Source: Mariprofundaceae bacterium (GTDB taxonomy: Bacteria > Pseudomonadota > Zetaproteobacteria > Mariprofundales > Mariprofundaceae). Taken from it: a stretch of 6,163 bases of DNA. The translations under genes were made by a program, and so were the position numbers. The notes beneath the pieces are model-generated. The model saw nothing but the letters and a program-made list of their open reading frames with translations, was not told the origin of the DNA and did no database searches. Below, piece after piece: positions 4,791-6,163 of the stretch (position 1 is the stretch's first letter; each line of letters opens with the position of its first letter). The stretch is taken from NCBI GenBank assembly GCA_030950835.1, contig JAUZQU010000118.1:1-6163 (forward strand). The letters are read 5' to 3'.

Positions 4791-6163
4791 ATGTTGAATA
4801 CGAATGAAAGACATGGGTTGAAGGCTTTATGCTTGTTGTTTTGCATGCTCTGGGCTCCGTTGCTTTGGGCAGGTACGATTCAGAATGTGTCTTTGCTTGA
4901 TTCTGAAGATGGTGATGTATTGATTATCGAGTCTGACGAAGCATTGGAATATCAAATGTTTGACTTGAATGAACCGCCACGTTTGGTGATGACTTTCCCA
5001 GGCTCAAAAATTGTAGATTCTATTGCGGCAGTCAAAGGTGATGGTGCAGGTGTGACCAGTTTGTTCCCCATGAAAAATGAGCTTGGTGTGCGTTTGGAAG
5101 TGGGTTTGAGCGAGATATTGGGTTATGAGATTGATGAGCAAGACCAGTCTTTGGTGATTCGTTTTGATGCTTCAGATGCTAGTTTTATGGCAGCAGATGA
5201 TAGACCTGTGATTGAGAAGATATCGGTGGTGGATAAGGGTGATACTACGGAAGTCACTTTAGAAGGCTTGAACATGGATTCTAGCCACAATGCATTTTTA
5301 ACCAATGCTAACCAGACGTTGGTGATTGATTTTTGGGGTGCTAAGTCCACTTTAGGACAATCGCGCTTTCAATATTCTAGTCAGCGGGTGAAAGCGGTGA
5401 CTGTGGGTGAAGCAGAAGAGCGTTTACGTTTGATTGTGGATTTGCTGCCTGTGGGCGAGATGGAGCAACAAATTGATTCATCACCAGATAAAATGGTGAT
5501 TCGTTTTGGTTCGGTGCCTGATATGCGCACGACTTTGGTGAAAGTGGAAAGTGTAGATTTTCAACCTGAAGGACGTTCAGCACATGTGATGATTCGTACG
5601 GATGTGACGAATCCCGTGATTAATGTGCATGAAAAAGATGGTAAAATCTTAATTGATATTAAAAAGGCAGTGTTGGCACAAGGGCAAGAGCGCACGCAGG
5701 ATTTACGTGCTTTTGCGGGGCCTTTGAAACAAGTCGATGCTTATCGTCGTAGTGATATGGTGCGTATTGTGGTGCGCCCGCGTGAAAAAGTGGAAATAAG
5801 CAGCTTTCAGCGGGGTAATGTTTTTACTTTGAACTTTGTACCTGAGTCGGTGGCTCTGGCCGCTAGAGGTAAGGCAGATGGCGAGGGTGAGTTTAGTTAC
5901 GCGGGTGAGAAAGTAACCTTTGATTTTAAAGATATTGATATTCGCAATGCCTTAAAACTCATCGCAGAAATGAGTGATTTGAACATCATCATGTCCGATG
6001 ACGTGTCGGGTACGTTGACCATGCGTTTGGTGGATGTGCCTTGGGATCAAGCTTTGGAATTAATTTTGTCAGCGCGAGGTTTGGGTAAAGAGCAAACGGG
6101 AACAGTGTTGCGCGTGGCGCCTGTGGAAGTGTTGCGGGCTGAATATGAATCTAAGATTGAAGC
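4791..6163 (+). CDS. pilQ: Type IV pilus outer-membrane secretin PilQ, 3'-truncated
   Basis: PilQ forms the outer-membrane secretin ring through which the pilus is extruded and retracted. The frame is open to the window end, giving 457 residues and missing the later N-domain and the beta-barrel secretin domain. Residues 1-27 form a signal peptide (basic ERHGLK start, hydrophobic ALCLLFCMLWAPLLWA, likely cut after A27). Three AMIN-like peptidoglycan-binding modules appear to follow: about 29-126 (starting TIQNVSLLDSEDGDVLIIES), about 140-240 (VIEKISVVDKGDTTEVTLEG) and about 249-351 (LVKVESVDFQPEGRSAHVMI). A clear STN/N0 domain lies at about 374-447, with VTFDFKDIDIRNALKLIAEM, VPWDQALELIL and VLRVAPVEV, close to Pseudomonas PilQ. 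The start at 4791 follows AGGGAG by 7 bases; an upstream in-frame ATG at 4770 would add seven residues (MSLGSLV) before it. It lies 43 bases after pilO, in the same operon. Confidence 0.95.
   Translation, partial: MLNTNERHGLKALCLLFCMLWAPLLWAGTIQNVSLLDSEDGDVLIIESDEALEYQMFDLNEPPRLVMTFPGSKIVDSIAAVKGDGAGVTSLFPMKNELGVRLEVGLSEILGYEIDEQDQSLVIRFDASDASFMAADDRPVIEKISVVDKGDTTEVTLEGLNMDSSHNAFLTNANQTLVIDFWGAKSTLGQSRFQYSSQRVKAVTVGEAEERLRLIVDLLPVGEMEQQIDSSPDKMVIRFGSVPDMRTTLVKVESVDFQPEGRSAHVMIRTDVTNPVINVHEKDGKILIDIKKAVLAQGQERTQDLRAFAGPLKQVDAYRRSDMVRIVVRPREKVEISSFQRGNVFTLNFVPESVALAARGKADGEGEFSYAGEKVTFDFKDIDIRNALKLIAEMSDLNIIMSDDVSGTLTMRLVDVPWDQALELILSARGLGKEQTGTVLRVAPVEVLRAEYESKIE

Noticed and set aside
4589..5583. 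Minus-strand open frames opposite pilO and pilQ (for example 4589-4846, 5123-5350, 5377-5583) as a divergent gene or a displaced pilP
   Set aside because: None shows a lipobox, signal peptide or PilP-like sequence. They overlap strongly supported pilO and pilQ coding sequence and look like shadows.

Overview
The window holds the core of a type IV pilus (T4P) alignment-complex operon, all on the + strand, preceded by the 3' part of a large unrecognised gene. The order pilM-pilN-pilO-pilQ, the INLLP motif in PilN, the lipid-free inner-membrane PilN/PilO pair and a secretin with a signal peptide all point to a Gram-negative bacterium. PilM and the secretin N-domain resemble proteobacterial versions. 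Base composition is moderate and Leu/Val codons are strongly biased to TTG/GTG throughout, with no compositional break that would suggest recent transfer. I cannot place the organism below 'probably a proteobacterium (gamma- or a related class)'.

Layout: (1) bases 1-2309, the C-terminal 768 codons of a large, probably exported protein whose 5' end lies outside the window; (2) a strong intrinsic terminator at 2318-2348; (3) a short intergenic region to 2454 with plausible promoter elements (one sigma-54-like, one sigma-70-like) and a clear ribosome binding site; (4) pilM, pilN and pilO joined by two 4-base ATGA overlaps; (5) a 43-base gap containing an 8-codon mini-ORF; (6) pilQ, cut off by the window end after about 457 residues, inside or just after its first secretin N-domain.

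How the genes work together: PilM is a cytoplasmic actin-like ATP-binding protein that docks on the cytoplasmic tail of PilN. PilN and PilO form an inner-membrane heterodimer reaching into the periplasm. PilQ is the outer-membrane secretin through which the pilus passes. In most proteobacteria the lipoprotein PilP links PilN/PilO to PilQ and is encoded between pilO and pilQ. Here that gene is missing from its usual place. The mini-ORF at the pilO-pilQ junction, and an N-terminal PilQ region that looks like three AMIN-type modules, are the most interesting points in the operon.

The upstream gene is the only one I do not recognise. Its C-terminal end resembles, by eye, the beta-rich tail of PilX-like pilus-associated proteins, and its position next to pilM fits a pilus-related surface or minor-pilin role. 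That is inference. I see no mobile elements, RNA genes or CRISPR arrays.
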